A DNA stretch of 64,000 nucleotides from JALZCH01 sp036400075. Its GTDB lineage: Bacteria; Acidobacteriota; Blastocatellia; Pyrinomonadales; Pyrinomonadaceae. Within the stretch, counting starts at the first letter, position 1. Every line of letters starts with the position of its first letter. A program made the position numbers and the translations under genes. Positions 1-8,175 of the stretch are shown here, one piece after another. The DNA lies in assembly GCA_036400075.1 (NCBI GenBank), contig DASWLV010000016.1, positions 1 through 64,000 on the forward strand, read 5' to 3'. A model generated the notes under the pieces. That model made no database searches and was not told the DNA's origin. It saw nothing but the letters and a program-made list of their open reading frames with translations.

Positions 1-758
1 GGATTTAATTTGACAATCGCCTGCTCAAGCTCGACCGTACCGTCAAAAACGTCGGAAAGTCCGGGGTGCTCCTCGATTCCGAGATAATCCGCGAGACTCG
101 GCATTCGCAAATCCGCGTCAATCACGAGGCAATTCACGCCGTCCGTTTGCGCGAGCATCCACGCCAGATTGATGGCAGTCGTGGTTTTGCCTTCGCCGGG
201 ACGCGCGCTGGCGACGACGACCGCCTGCATTTCTTTTCCGGCGGCGCGGCGACGCTCGGCGGCGAGCAGAAGCTGCGTTCTCAGGCTCCGATATTCTTCG
301 CAATGCGGCGAGCGCGGATGTTTGATTGCGACCAGATGCGGCTCGACCGCTTCCAGATTTAATTCTACGGTTCTAAATTCGGGCGTTTTCCGCGTCGGCA
401 AAACGACTCCGGCGCGCTGTGCTCTCGGTTCGACTTCGATTGTTGCCGCTACGGGTTTTTGATTTAAAATCGCCGTGCCCGAAAAATCTTCGCTCGTCGA
501 AAGCGGAACGGCGGGTTTGCCGATGCTCCACGTATCGAGAAGCTGCGCAAAATCGTCTGGTTTGGTCGGGTGCGCATTCTCTGTCGCTTCGATTTGTACG
601 TCGTTTTCAGCCACAACCGTCGGCGCACCGATTTTGCGTTCGAGTATTTGAACCACTCTGGCTGAATCGTCGCCGCGCTCGACGGCTTCAGCGGGATTCG
701 GTTCAAAACCGAGAATTTTGGAAAAACGATTTGCGTAAGCGTTTGATTTATTGCTCAT
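1..758 (-). CDS. Polysaccharide biosynthesis tyrosine autokinase (CpsD/BY-kinase type), C-terminus beyond window
   Basis: Partial gene read leftward from an ATG at 756-758; about 252 codons are visible and no stop occurs before the window edge. The first ~175 residues are a low-conservation linker. Then a P-loop follows: ASARPGEGKTTT at about residues 183-194 with Lys191, and a Walker A' strand VIDADLRMP at about 212-220 with Asp214 and Asp216. This layout is that of bacterial tyrosine kinases and MinD-like ATPases of capsule loci, which phosphorylate their own tail and control Wzz-driven polymerisation. It is the last visible gene of the exosortase-linked polysaccharide operon, 36 bp after the ATPase gene. 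The Tyr-rich tail cannot be checked here. Confidence 0.85.
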   Translation of the reverse strand, partial: MSNKSNAYANRFSKILGFEPNPAEAVERGDDSARVVQILERKIGAPTVVAENDVQIEATENAHPTKPDDFAQLLDTWSIGKPAVPLSTSEDFSGTAILNQKPVAATIEVEPRAQRAGVVLPTRKTPEFRTVELNLEAVEPHLVAIKHPRSPHCEEYRSLRTQLLLAAERRRAAGKEMQAVVVASARPGEGKTTTAINLAWMLAQTDGVNCLVIDADLRMPSLADYLGIEEHPGLSDVFDGTVELEQAIVKLN

Positions 759-794
759 TTTATTTTCGTACCGCAGCCGTAAATATTTACCGCC

Positions 795-1823
795 TTATCT
801 TGTAAAACCTTCAATGTCGTCAATTTCCAAAAGTTCGTCGTCAAAAGAAATCGGTTCTTGATGAATTCGGTTGGCTCCGTTACCGTTTCCATTTCGGTAA
901 ACGGACGGAACGTATTCGTTAAGCGTGCTGTGATTTGCTAATTCAGCTCTCGCATTGGAATTAAAAATATTTGCCGAGTTCGGCTGATATTTAGTTTCCT
1001 GTTCGACCGGCTGCGGCGGGAGCAAATCGAGATTGTCGGCGACTTCTTCGATAACCTGCCGCCCGATAACCTGTTCGCCGGCGGCATAAGCCGCGAGCAT
1101 CGCGTTGTCGCACAAATTGTTGATTTGTCGCGGAATGCCTTCCGAGCAGCGGAAAATGTAATCAATCGCGCCGGGCGTAAAAATATTCGGCTCTTTTGAA
1201 CCGGCGAGCAAAAGGCGTTCGGTAATGTAACGCTCGACTTCATCAACGTTCGGCAGCGCGTGCATTTTGCAGCGCAGCGCAACACGTTGTTTTAATTGCC
1301 GCAGATTCGGTTTGTTCAAAACTTCGCGCAATTCGGGTTGTCCGGTGAGAACGATTTGCAGATGTTTCGCCGTGTCCGATTCAAAATTGAGCAGCAGGCG
1401 AATTTCTTCCAAAACGTAATCGGAAAGCTCGTGCGCTTCGTCAATAATCAAAACGGTTTTCAATCCGCGCCTGTGTCGCTCTTCCAAAACTCTGCCAAGA
1501 ACGGTCAGCAATTCGGCTTTGTTTTGCCACTCTTTGACGTTCAACAGCGACGTGACGTGATGATAAAAATCTTCAATCGAAAGCCGAGGATTAAAAACGT
1601 AAGCCGCTAAAACGCTTGAATCCAAACGGCGCAAAATCCAGCGCAGAGCTGTCGTTTTGCCCGTTCCGACCTCGCCCGTCAGCACGATCAAGCCTTTCGA
1701 GTTTTCCAAACCGTAATAAAGGCTCGCCAAAACTTCGTTGTATGAAGGCGTAAAAACCAGAAAACGCGGATCGGGCGTTAAGGTAAAAGGAAGCTCGTCT
1801 AAACCGAAAAATTCTTTGTACAT
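795..1823 (-). CDS. XrtA/PEP-CTERM system-associated ATPase (ExeA/GspA-like AAA protein)
   Basis: 342 residues. The N-terminus MYKEFFGLDELPFTLTPDPR is the hallmark of ExeA-like ATPases paired with exosortase loci. Walker A is GEVGTGKTT (residues 50-58) and Walker B TVLIIDEAHEL (about 123-133). A sensor region GQPELREVLN follows, and the ~70-residue tail is low-complexity and probably disordered. In exosortase-type exopolysaccharide loci this ATPase sits beside the chain-length protein and the tyrosine kinase, as here; its precise role is not well established, and assembly or regulation of export is the usual guess. The gene is separated from the upstream Wzz-like gene by a 71-bp gap filled with heptamer repeats. 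Confidence 0.9.
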   Translation of the reverse strand: MYKEFFGLDELPFTLTPDPRFLVFTPSYNEVLASLYYGLENSKGLIVLTGEVGTGKTTALRWILRRLDSSVLAAYVFNPRLSIEDFYHHVTSLLNVKEWQNKAELLTVLGRVLEERHRRGLKTVLIIDEAHELSDYVLEEIRLLLNFESDTAKHLQIVLTGQPELREVLNKPNLRQLKQRVALRCKMHALPNVDEVERYITERLLLAGSKEPNIFTPGAIDYIFRCSEGIPRQINNLCDNAMLAAYAAGEQVIGRQVIEEVADNLDLLPPQPVEQETKYQPNSANIFNSNARAELANHSTLNEYVPSVYRNGNGNGANRIHQEPISFDDELLEIDDIEGFTR

Positions 1824-1835
1824 AACATTTGAAAT

Positions 1836-1893
1836 GATGAACTAGGAACGATGAATTATGAATTAAAATCCGTTCATCATTCATCATTCATCA
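1836..1893. repeat. Inverted heptamer array between two operon genes
   Basis: Four degenerate heptamers (GATGAAC, TAGGAAC, GATGAAT, TATGAAT) at 1836-1863 are followed after 9 bp by three perfect TTCATCA heptamers at 1873-1893. The two halves are roughly reverse complements, so the transcript could fold into a hairpin between the Wzz-like and ATPase cistrons. The array fills most of the 71-bp intergenic gap. It belongs to the window-wide set of 7/8-bp unit repeats. Confidence 0.85.
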
Positions 1894-1894
1894 T

Positions 1895-3556
1895 TTAGGA
1901 AACAAACCTGTCAAAAACGTGCGATATTTGCAGCACGAAAATTAAAACCGGAATGCTCGCCGCAGCAACTGCTACGGCAAATCCTGTTTTCAAAACTCCG
2001 AAAATCGCGCGCCAGCGTTTTTCCGCAGGCGTCAAAAGCTCCGGCACATTCGCCAAAACGGGAAGTCCCGTGTAATGTTTGGCGTCGTCAACGTTTTGAA
2101 TCGTGAACAAGCGCGGCATTTCCGCCGCCGCCGCGAAAACAAAACCGAGCGCCAAACCGAGGAAAGCGCCAATGGCGATCAGCATCGGGCGTTTCGGCGC
2201 GACCGGAGATTGCGGCAAATTGGCGGCGTCAACGACGCGAATCGTTTCGCCCTGCGAATTTTTTTCGCGCTCGGCTTGCAAGCGGGCGTCGTTGTTTTTC
2301 TTTAACAGCTCGTCATAGCTCCCTTTTGCGGTCTGGTAATCGCGGTTGAAAGATTCGAGCGCGACTTCCGCATTCGGGATGCTTTCGATGCGGCGCTGCA
2401 AATCGCTAATTGCGGTTTGAACCTGCCCTGCTGAACTTTTTATTTGTTGTAAAAGCTGCTCTTGCCTGCCGATTTCGCCGTCTATACGGCGCTGCTCGTT
2501 TTCGATGCTCTGAATTTGCAAATCAATTCTGCCTCTCGACGCGGCTCGCATTTCGTCCTGACTGGTTTTCGCTGAAGCAATCAGCCCAGCGATTTCCTTT
2601 TCGACCGTTTCGATTTGCGCTTGTTTGGCGACCACGTCCGGGTGTTTCGGGCGATATTCGGTCTGCATTTTTTGCAACTGCTCTTTGTATTCGGTGCGGC
2701 GCTTAATCAAATCCGCGTAAGCGGGCGTTCGAGTCGGGTCGGAAAGCAAACGGTCGCGCTCGGCGGCTTCCTTTTCGCTGATGTCGCTAATCGTGTTTTT
2801 CTGACGTTCGAGCAAAACCCGATTGTCGCGCATTCGCCCGATTTCGGTTTCGACCGACTGCTCGCGCTCGGCAGCGGTTTTTAATTGCTCGTGCAAACCA
2901 TTGAGCTGCGCGATTAAACCGCCCGCCGCTGTCGGCAATTTGTCCACGTTTTGCAGCATATACGTGAGCCGCTGGGCGTCAATCTGGTCTAATTTCTCTT
3001 TCGATTCGGCGAGCTGTTTCTCGAAAAATTCCTGTGTCGCTTTCGACTCTCGTTGGGAGTTTTCCGTCTGCGTGTTAACAAATTTTCCGGCAAGCTCGGC
3101 GACGACGTTGCGCGCGGCTTCCGGTTCGCGGTCGCGGTAGGAAATCGTAAAAGCGGGAACCTTGTCATCAGCCGTTCGATCTCGCTGTTCGACTTTAATG
3201 TTGTTTCGCATCCGGTCAATCAACAACTCCATCGGCACGCCCGCATCGCGTTCGCGTGTGAAGAGTCTGTATTTCGTGATCATCGGTTCGAGCGACGAGC
3301 GACTTTTGATTTCTTCGGTGATTTGATTGAGCCGCGCCGACACGTCTTCGTCCGAAAGCGGTTGAATTACGTTGTTCGAGATTGCGGGCGGGCGAATCGT
3401 CAAAAGCGTGGTTGATTCGTAAATGCTCGGAAGCTGCACGACAACCCACCAGACAGCCACGGTCATCGCCGCGACGGGCAGCAAAATAATCAGCTTGCGC
3501 CGCCAAACCATTGCGAATAATTCGCCTAAACTTCTTTGCCGAAATTCAACGCCCAT
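1895..3556 (-). CDS. Exopolysaccharide chain-length determinant (Wzz/GNVR family, XrtA system type)
   Basis: 553 residues. A membrane segment at about residues 18-40 is followed by a Wzz-type periplasmic domain beginning SIYESTTLLTIRPP. A long coiled-coil rich in Glu, Gln and Arg covers about residues 150-400. A proline-rich stretch, NLPQSPVAPKRP, precedes a second membrane helix at about 457-480, and a third hydrophobic segment lies near the C-terminus. Proteins of this class set polymer length in Wzx/Wzy-type systems and are activated through the partner tyrosine kinase, whose gene lies two cistrons downstream. The gene starts 12 bp after the 55-residue miniprotein, so it is almost certainly co-transcribed with it. 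Confidence 0.88.
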   Translation of the reverse strand: MGVEFRQRSLGELFAMVWRRKLIILLPVAAMTVAVWWVVVQLPSIYESTTLLTIRPPAISNNVIQPLSDEDVSARLNQITEEIKSRSSLEPMITKYRLFTRERDAGVPMELLIDRMRNNIKVEQRDRTADDKVPAFTISYRDREPEAARNVVAELAGKFVNTQTENSQRESKATQEFFEKQLAESKEKLDQIDAQRLTYMLQNVDKLPTAAGGLIAQLNGLHEQLKTAAEREQSVETEIGRMRDNRVLLERQKNTISDISEKEAAERDRLLSDPTRTPAYADLIKRRTEYKEQLQKMQTEYRPKHPDVVAKQAQIETVEKEIAGLIASAKTSQDEMRAASRGRIDLQIQSIENEQRRIDGEIGRQEQLLQQIKSSAGQVQTAISDLQRRIESIPNAEVALESFNRDYQTAKGSYDELLKKNNDARLQAEREKNSQGETIRVVDAANLPQSPVAPKRPMLIAIGAFLGLALGFVFAAAAEMPRLFTIQNVDDAKHYTGLPVLANVPELLTPAEKRWRAIFGVLKTGFAVAVAAASIPVLIFVLQISHVFDRFVS

Positions 3557-3568
3557 GTTTTTTACCAG

Positions 3569-3736
3569 TTAAAACAGCAAGTTTGTCTCATCTTTTTTGT
3601 CGCCGCGGAACCAGCGCCGCAGAACAAACACCAAAATTATCAACCCGACGCCCGCCATCAGCACCCACGCATCTTCATTAAAGCCAACGCTTTGCAGCTT
3701 AATGTCTAACAAAATTGTGAAAACTGCCGATAACAT
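3569..3736 (-). CDS. 55-residue single-pass membrane protein of the exosortase operon, PEP-CTERM-like tail
   Basis: A short reading frame in the gap between the TPR lipoprotein and the Wzz-like gene, starting at ATG 3734-3736 behind a weak purine-rich AAAAGAAA. The protein has an amphipathic N-terminus and then a hydrophobic run of about 18 residues (WVLMAGVGLIILVFVL, about residues 24-39). A cluster RRWFR follows, with a short polar tail. The order W-x-L-M-x-G-x-G-L, hydrophobic helix and arginines resembles the C-terminal sorting signal of PEP-CTERM proteins, but the Pro-Glu-Pro is absent (NED in its place). I do not recognise a family. Its existence rests on position, spacing and composition. 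Confidence 0.55.
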   Translation of the reverse strand: MLSAVFTILLDIKLQSVGFNEDAWVLMAGVGLIILVFVLRRWFRGDKKDETNLLF

Positions 3737-3786
3737 TTTCTTTTACTTAAAACTCAAACTTTAGTTTGAAAGCATTCTTCAAATTT

Positions 3787-6093
3787 TCAGAGAGCCGCGC
3801 GGTTATCCGCAGCGGCGAGAACCGTTCCGAGACGGTTTTTATACATTTGCGCGGGCGCGCGCCCGGCTTGCAGGGCTGCTTTTTCTTCGAGCGAGACGGC
3901 GCGTCGAAGCTGTGCGATTGCCCGATCTTTTTGACCTTTTTTGTGAAAAACCCATCCGAGTGTGTCCGCATAAACCGGCTCGTTCGGATGTTTTTCGACG
4001 AGCGTTTGCGCCAGCGTGACGGCTTCGTCCAAATTTCCGCGCCCGGTGTCGGCAATAATCCACGCTAGATTATTCGCAGCAACGGGCGCATTCGGATTGG
4101 ATCGCAAAGCCTCGCGGTAATTTTTAACCGCTTCGTCCGCGTTTCCGCGTCCTTCTTCGAGCATCCCGATGAGCGTAAAAGTTTCATCGCTCGCAGGGCT
4201 GCGCTGCAAAATCTGGCGATAATTTTCAATCGCGCGGTCAACTTGTCTGTTCGCGGCGAGCAAAGCGGCGTAAGCCTGATAAGCCGGAAGATAATCGGTA
4301 TTCTGAGCGATTGATTGCTGCAAAGCGTTTTCGGCTTCCGTCGTTTTGTTTTCCGCCGTAAAAACCTGTGCTTTGAGATAAAAAAGCGCGGCTTGCAATT
4401 TATTGTCGGCGCGGTTTGCGCTAAAAGCGCGATCAATCTGCGAGTGTGCAGCCGCGAAATCTTTTTGCCGAATCTTGGCGCTGACAAAACCGCTCAAACC
4501 GTCGAAATTATTGCCGTCAAGCTGCAAAGCTTTTTCGTAAAAACGCACGGCTTCGTCAGCGTTTTTGCCGCGTAGCGCCGCGCTCGCCTGACTTAGATAA
4601 ACACTCACCGCATTTGGCGCAAATTTTTGGGCGGTTTGAAAATCGGCGCGCGCCTCCTGTTCTTTTCCGATCTGCAAATTCGCCGTTCCGCGCGCCAGAA
4701 GTGCGTTGACGCGCAATTCGGCGAGCAGAGGAGCGGAAATCTCGCTGCTTGGAGCGGCTTTTTCAAGCGCTTTGAGCAATTCGTTTGCTTGATTCAAAGC
4801 CGTTTGCGGCTCGCCGGTGGCAAAACTGATTTGCGCGTTTAAAAGTTTGGCGTGCAGATAACCCGGATGATAGCGCTGTAAATCCTGGATAAAATTGCGT
4901 GCCTGTTCTATCTGCCCGGCGCGAAACTGGGCATCAGCCATATAATAAAGCGCCAAACGATTGCCCGGTTCTTGTTTTAAAACTTCCTGCAAATCCTTGA
5001 TCGCCGCTTCCGGCTCGGCGTTTTTTAAAGAAACGCGCGCTCGCAGAGTCAAACCTCGCACATCTTTGTTGTTGCGGCTCAAAATTTCCGTCACTTGGGC
5101 GCTTGCTCCCTCGCTGTCACCGGTTTGCAGATAAAGCTCGCCGAGTCGCATTTGCGCTTGGACAAATTCCGGTTTGACCGCCAAAATTTCGCTATAAACT
5201 CGGCGAGCGTCGGCAGGACGATTAACGGCGGCGTAAAAATCCGCGAGCAGAGTTTTTTCTTCAGGTCGGTCAGGATTCAAATTGGCTAAATTTTTGTAAG
5301 CGTTTTCAGCTTTGTCGTGCTGTCCGTGCGCGTAATAAAATCCGGCGAGAGCTTCGAGCGGCTCGCGCTCTTTCGGTTCGACTTCCGCCGCGCGCAGATA
5401 ATGTTTTTCGGCATCCGGCGCGCGCCCTTTGAGATCAAGAAAACGCGCGTATTCGATGTGCGCGATTGCCGATTTATCGTTGACGGCAAAAGCGCGGATG
5501 AACGTTTTTTCAGCGTCCTCCGTTTTCTCGCGCGAAACGTAAAAACGCGCCAGACTGAGATACGTTTCGACTCTTTGCGGATTGAGCGAAACGGCTTTTT
5601 CGAGCTGGGCGACGACTTCGCTCGTTGCGGCGTTTTTGACCGTCATTACGCTCGCCTGCAAAACGTGACCTTCAATGTAATTCGGGTCGGCGGCGAAAAT
5701 GTCCTGAATTAATTTTTCGGTTTCTTCCGTTAAAGGCGGCTGCGCTATCAGCAAATAATTTCCCAATTTTACGCGCGCTTCGAGCTGAGTTTTGTCCAGT
5801 TCGACCGTCCGGCGCAGTTCTTCTACCGTTTCCGCCAGCCGCTGCTGACCTTCAAAAGCGCGCGCCAGCCCGAAATGCGCGGGAGCGGAAGCTTTATCCA
5901 GTTCAATCGCGCTGCGAAATTCGAGCGAGGCTTCGGGGAAACGCCGTTCTTTGAGATAGCTTTCGCCGCGCTCGACATGCGCTTGTACCGCCTTAGCCGT
6001 GCTGCAAGCCGCGCCGGAAAAAATGATGAGACCTGCGGCGAGCAAAGCCAAAGCGGCGGTGACGAATCTGATTTTCGGGGAATCTGCTTTCAT
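3787..6093 (-). CDS. PEP-CTERM/XrtA system TPR-repeat lipoprotein (PrsT-like)
   Basis: 768 residues. The signal peptide ends in a lipobox, FSGAAC, with the lipidated Cys at residue 30, so the mature protein should be an outer-membrane or periplasmic lipoprotein. The rest is tandem tetratricopeptide repeats with recurring A-x-x-x-Y/F-x-x-A and P-x-x-x-A-x-x-x-L patterns. Length and lipobox match the TPR lipoprotein found in exosortase A loci (PrsT), thought to serve in export of the polysaccharide or of sorted proteins. It lies between the exosortase gene (179 bp upstream) and the miniprotein gene. The call comes from architecture and neighbourhood together. Confidence 0.85.
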   Translation of the reverse strand: MKADSPKIRFVTAALALLAAGLIIFSGAACSTAKAVQAHVERGESYLKERRFPEASLEFRSAIELDKASAPAHFGLARAFEGQQRLAETVEELRRTVELDKTQLEARVKLGNYLLIAQPPLTEETEKLIQDIFAADPNYIEGHVLQASVMTVKNAATSEVVAQLEKAVSLNPQRVETYLSLARFYVSREKTEDAEKTFIRAFAVNDKSAIAHIEYARFLDLKGRAPDAEKHYLRAAEVEPKEREPLEALAGFYYAHGQHDKAENAYKNLANLNPDRPEEKTLLADFYAAVNRPADARRVYSEILAVKPEFVQAQMRLGELYLQTGDSEGASAQVTEILSRNNKDVRGLTLRARVSLKNAEPEAAIKDLQEVLKQEPGNRLALYYMADAQFRAGQIEQARNFIQDLQRYHPGYLHAKLLNAQISFATGEPQTALNQANELLKALEKAAPSSEISAPLLAELRVNALLARGTANLQIGKEQEARADFQTAQKFAPNAVSVYLSQASAALRGKNADEAVRFYEKALQLDGNNFDGLSGFVSAKIRQKDFAAAHSQIDRAFSANRADNKLQAALFYLKAQVFTAENKTTEAENALQQSIAQNTDYLPAYQAYAALLAANRQVDRAIENYRQILQRSPASDETFTLIGMLEEGRGNADEAVKNYREALRSNPNAPVAANNLAWIIADTGRGNLDEAVTLAQTLVEKHPNEPVYADTLGWVFHKKGQKDRAIAQLRRAVSLEEKAALQAGRAPAQMYKNRLGTVLAAADNRAAL

Positions 6094-6262
6094 TCTGGGC
6101 TAATTCTTTTGGATTTAAAACTTAAAACTCGTAATTTTATTTATTTTTACAACCGATTAGAAAATTGTCGGCATTAAGGGAATATTGCGAATCGTTGAAA
6201 CATCCCAAAAATCAAGTGCTTGGGAGAGGCACGAATGAGTTTTTGATTTTGCGGCATTGTAG

Positions 6263-6293
6263 CACGAATTTGTTAATTTGGCACAAATTCGTG
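6263..6293. other. Intercistronic inverted repeat at the exosortase stop codon
   Basis: Perfect 11-bp arms (CACGAATTTGT at 6263-6273 and its complement at 6283-6293) surround a 9-bp loop. The stop codon and last codons of the exosortase gene lie inside. No T-tract follows on the minus strand, so this is more likely an RNA stability or processing hairpin inside the operon than a terminator. Confidence 0.5.
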
Positions 6294-7862
6294 GAGGTCG
6301 GCGGCTGCTTCGGCAGCCAAATTTTTAGCGGTTTCCAGAGCGTCTTGTTCCGATTTGTCAATCGAAACGACGACGCGAATCATCGCGCCATCCGAGCGGC
6401 GGCGCGAAATGCTATCTAAAACGGTGAAAAACTTGTCTTTGTATTCATTTGCCACAAATCGCCCGCGCCCTTGATACCAGTAAATCATCAAAGCTTTTGA
6501 GCGATTGTTTTCAATTACATAATTGTTGGCGACGAATTTCTGCCCGTCGGGCAAGCTGATTTCGACGGGCGCAGCTTCGGTCATCGTCCAGCCCGAACCG
6601 GGCAGACAGTTGCGCGGGCTGTGATAAGTCGCGCCCGTGCGCTGAGTTTCATAATAACCGATGTAAAGGTTCGCGCCTTTGCCCGAAGCCGGGACAAAAT
6701 AATCGCGCATCAAATAATCGTCCGAGCCGAGAACTGTTTCAACTTCAGTTTCAAAACGCTGGTCTGCGCCGTTTTGCTGCCAATCGCCGATTTTCGCCGG
6801 AAAATCTTTCAACAGTTTTCTTTCAGGACGAATTTCACCTGCCGCTTCGCGCCAATGAATCAGCGCGCCGCCCGTTAGCAAAACCAGCAGCAAAAGCCAG
6901 AATTTAAAAGAAGAGGAGAAGAGGAGAAAAGGAGAAAAGGAGTGAAAATCAGTTTTACTGATTTCTCCCTGTCTCCAGTTTAAATCCAGGATTTTTCCGA
7001 CAAACAGCAGCAGCAGCAAAGCCGCGACATAAACCAGCCAGCCCGAAGCGCCGTGCAAAAAGCCCTGCGCGGTTTCACTGCCGTAGTAATAAGCGAGAAT
7101 GCCGGTCGCGGAGACGCGCACGCCGTTGGTCAAAACCGCAATCGGCAATGCGGCAAACATTAAAATTGCCGCGCGCCACAAATCAAAACTTTTTAAAGAC
7201 GCGAAATTCCTCCGTCGGCTCGTAAAGTAAGCATAAACGAGCGCGAGCGTGACGAGCGTCATCAAAGAGCGAATCCCGCTGCACGCTTCGACGACTTCGA
7301 GCCAGATTGATTGCGAAGCGCCGCGAGGCAGCAATTCGATGACGTTACCGAATTTTGCCGCCGGAATTCCGAACAGCCGGATTCCCCAAACCGCCAAATC
7401 CGTCGCCAAAAGCTGAAGCGGAAACGCGATTTTGTTAAAAAGAATCGTCGGAATCGGAATCGCCAGCGCGAGCAAAACAAACGGCACGACGAGCTTTTTC
7501 AAAATTTGCCAGCCGAAAAAATAAATCGTAATTCCGGCAAGCATTAAAATGAGCGAAAATCTCTGTGTAAAAAGCTCTGCGCCCAAAATTCCGACGAGCA
7601 AAAGAAACATCGCCGCCAAAACAGTGATTCCGCCCGCCGTAAATGCCGGACGTTTTTCCAGTTTTCCCAGCTCGTCCTTTTCAAACCAGAGCAGAAAGCC
7701 AATCAAAAAGGGAATCAAAAGCCCGTGCGAATAGTTTTCGTCCGTCCACCAGGTTTGCGCGAGCAGCTTTAAAGCGGGCGCATACAAAAACAGCAAAGTC
7801 GCGGCAAGCAGCAAAGGCTGCCAAAATTTGGCGAAACTGTTTTTAACCCAAGAATTTTGCAT
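6273..7862 (-). CDS. xrtA: Exosortase A fused to EpsI domain
   Basis: 529 residues in two parts. The first ~290 residues are a polytopic exosortase with the cysteine-protease-like triad: Cys194 in VVEACSGIRSL, Arg249 in TNGVRVS and His270 in GFLHGASGW. After one more membrane helix (about 312-330), residues 335-529 form an EpsI-type domain with its signature TYHSPRNCLPGSGW. Exosortases are thought to cleave and anchor proteins carrying a PEP-CTERM tail; EpsI is the usual companion of polysaccharide-linked exosortases and is often fused. It is the first gene of the minus-strand operon running down to the tyrosine kinase. An octamer repeat is embedded in frame just before the last helix. No PEP-CTERM substrate is encoded in this window. 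Confidence 0.92.
   Translation of the reverse strand: MQNSWVKNSFAKFWQPLLLAATLLFLYAPALKLLAQTWWTDENYSHGLLIPFLIGFLLWFEKDELGKLEKRPAFTAGGITVLAAMFLLLVGILGAELFTQRFSLILMLAGITIYFFGWQILKKLVVPFVLLALAIPIPTILFNKIAFPLQLLATDLAVWGIRLFGIPAAKFGNVIELLPRGASQSIWLEVVEACSGIRSLMTLVTLALVYAYFTSRRRNFASLKSFDLWRAAILMFAALPIAVLTNGVRVSATGILAYYYGSETAQGFLHGASGWLVYVAALLLLLFVGKILDLNWRQGEISKTDFHSFSPFLLFSSSFKFWLLLLVLLTGGALIHWREAAGEIRPERKLLKDFPAKIGDWQQNGADQRFETEVETVLGSDDYLMRDYFVPASGKGANLYIGYYETQRTGATYHSPRNCLPGSGWTMTEAAPVEISLPDGQKFVANNYVIENNRSKALMIYWYQGRGRFVANEYKDKFFTVLDSISRRRSDGAMIRVVVSIDKSEQDALETAKNLAAEAAADLHEFVPN
6911..6942. repeat. In-frame octamer array (AARAGGAG x4) inside the exosortase-EpsI gene
   Basis: Four tandem octamers: AAGAGGAG twice, then AAAAGGAG twice. 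Read on the coding (minus) strand they give the serine/phenylalanine/leucine-rich stretch SFSPFLLFSSSF, in the linker between the exosortase and EpsI parts. The same octamer family occurs in the other coding orientation inside coaBC. Confidence 0.85.
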
Positions 7863-8175
7863 CGAGCGAGAACTTTATTCGGTGTGCGAGAAACTTTAGC
7901 AGAAAAGAGCGGACAAATCGAGATTTGGGAAAATAAATCTCTTTAAGGAAATTAACGTAAAATTGGTTTTATGGCAATAAAAAAGTGAAATCACTAAAAT
8001 AAAAATTCAAAAATAAGTCTGAATTCTTATTTAAGGTTCCACCTCTTACTTGAAAAACTATTTTTCTTTGAAGTTACGCAGTTGAATAGTTCTTTGATAA
8101 AAATAAAGCATAAATCCGCCAAAATGCGAAGACTTGAGCCGGATTCCGAAACGCTCCGGCAAGAAGTTGTTTTAT
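7863..8175. other. Intergenic region with a lone repeat end (GAAGTTACGCAGTTGA)
   Basis: 313 bp between the start of the exosortase gene and the end of the aminotransferase gene. It is AT-rich and should hold the promoter of the exosortase operon, but no convincing -35/-10 pair stands out. At 8070-8085 lies GAAGTTACGCAGTTGA, which matches the outer edge of the long palindrome at 16219-16328 with one difference. No other gene or terminator is evident. Confidence 0.5.

Noticed and set aside
6274..6290. TGGCAC near 6279 as a sigma-54 promoter
   Set aside because: The required TTGC-like -12 element at the right spacing is absent and the orientation would face into the exosortase gene.
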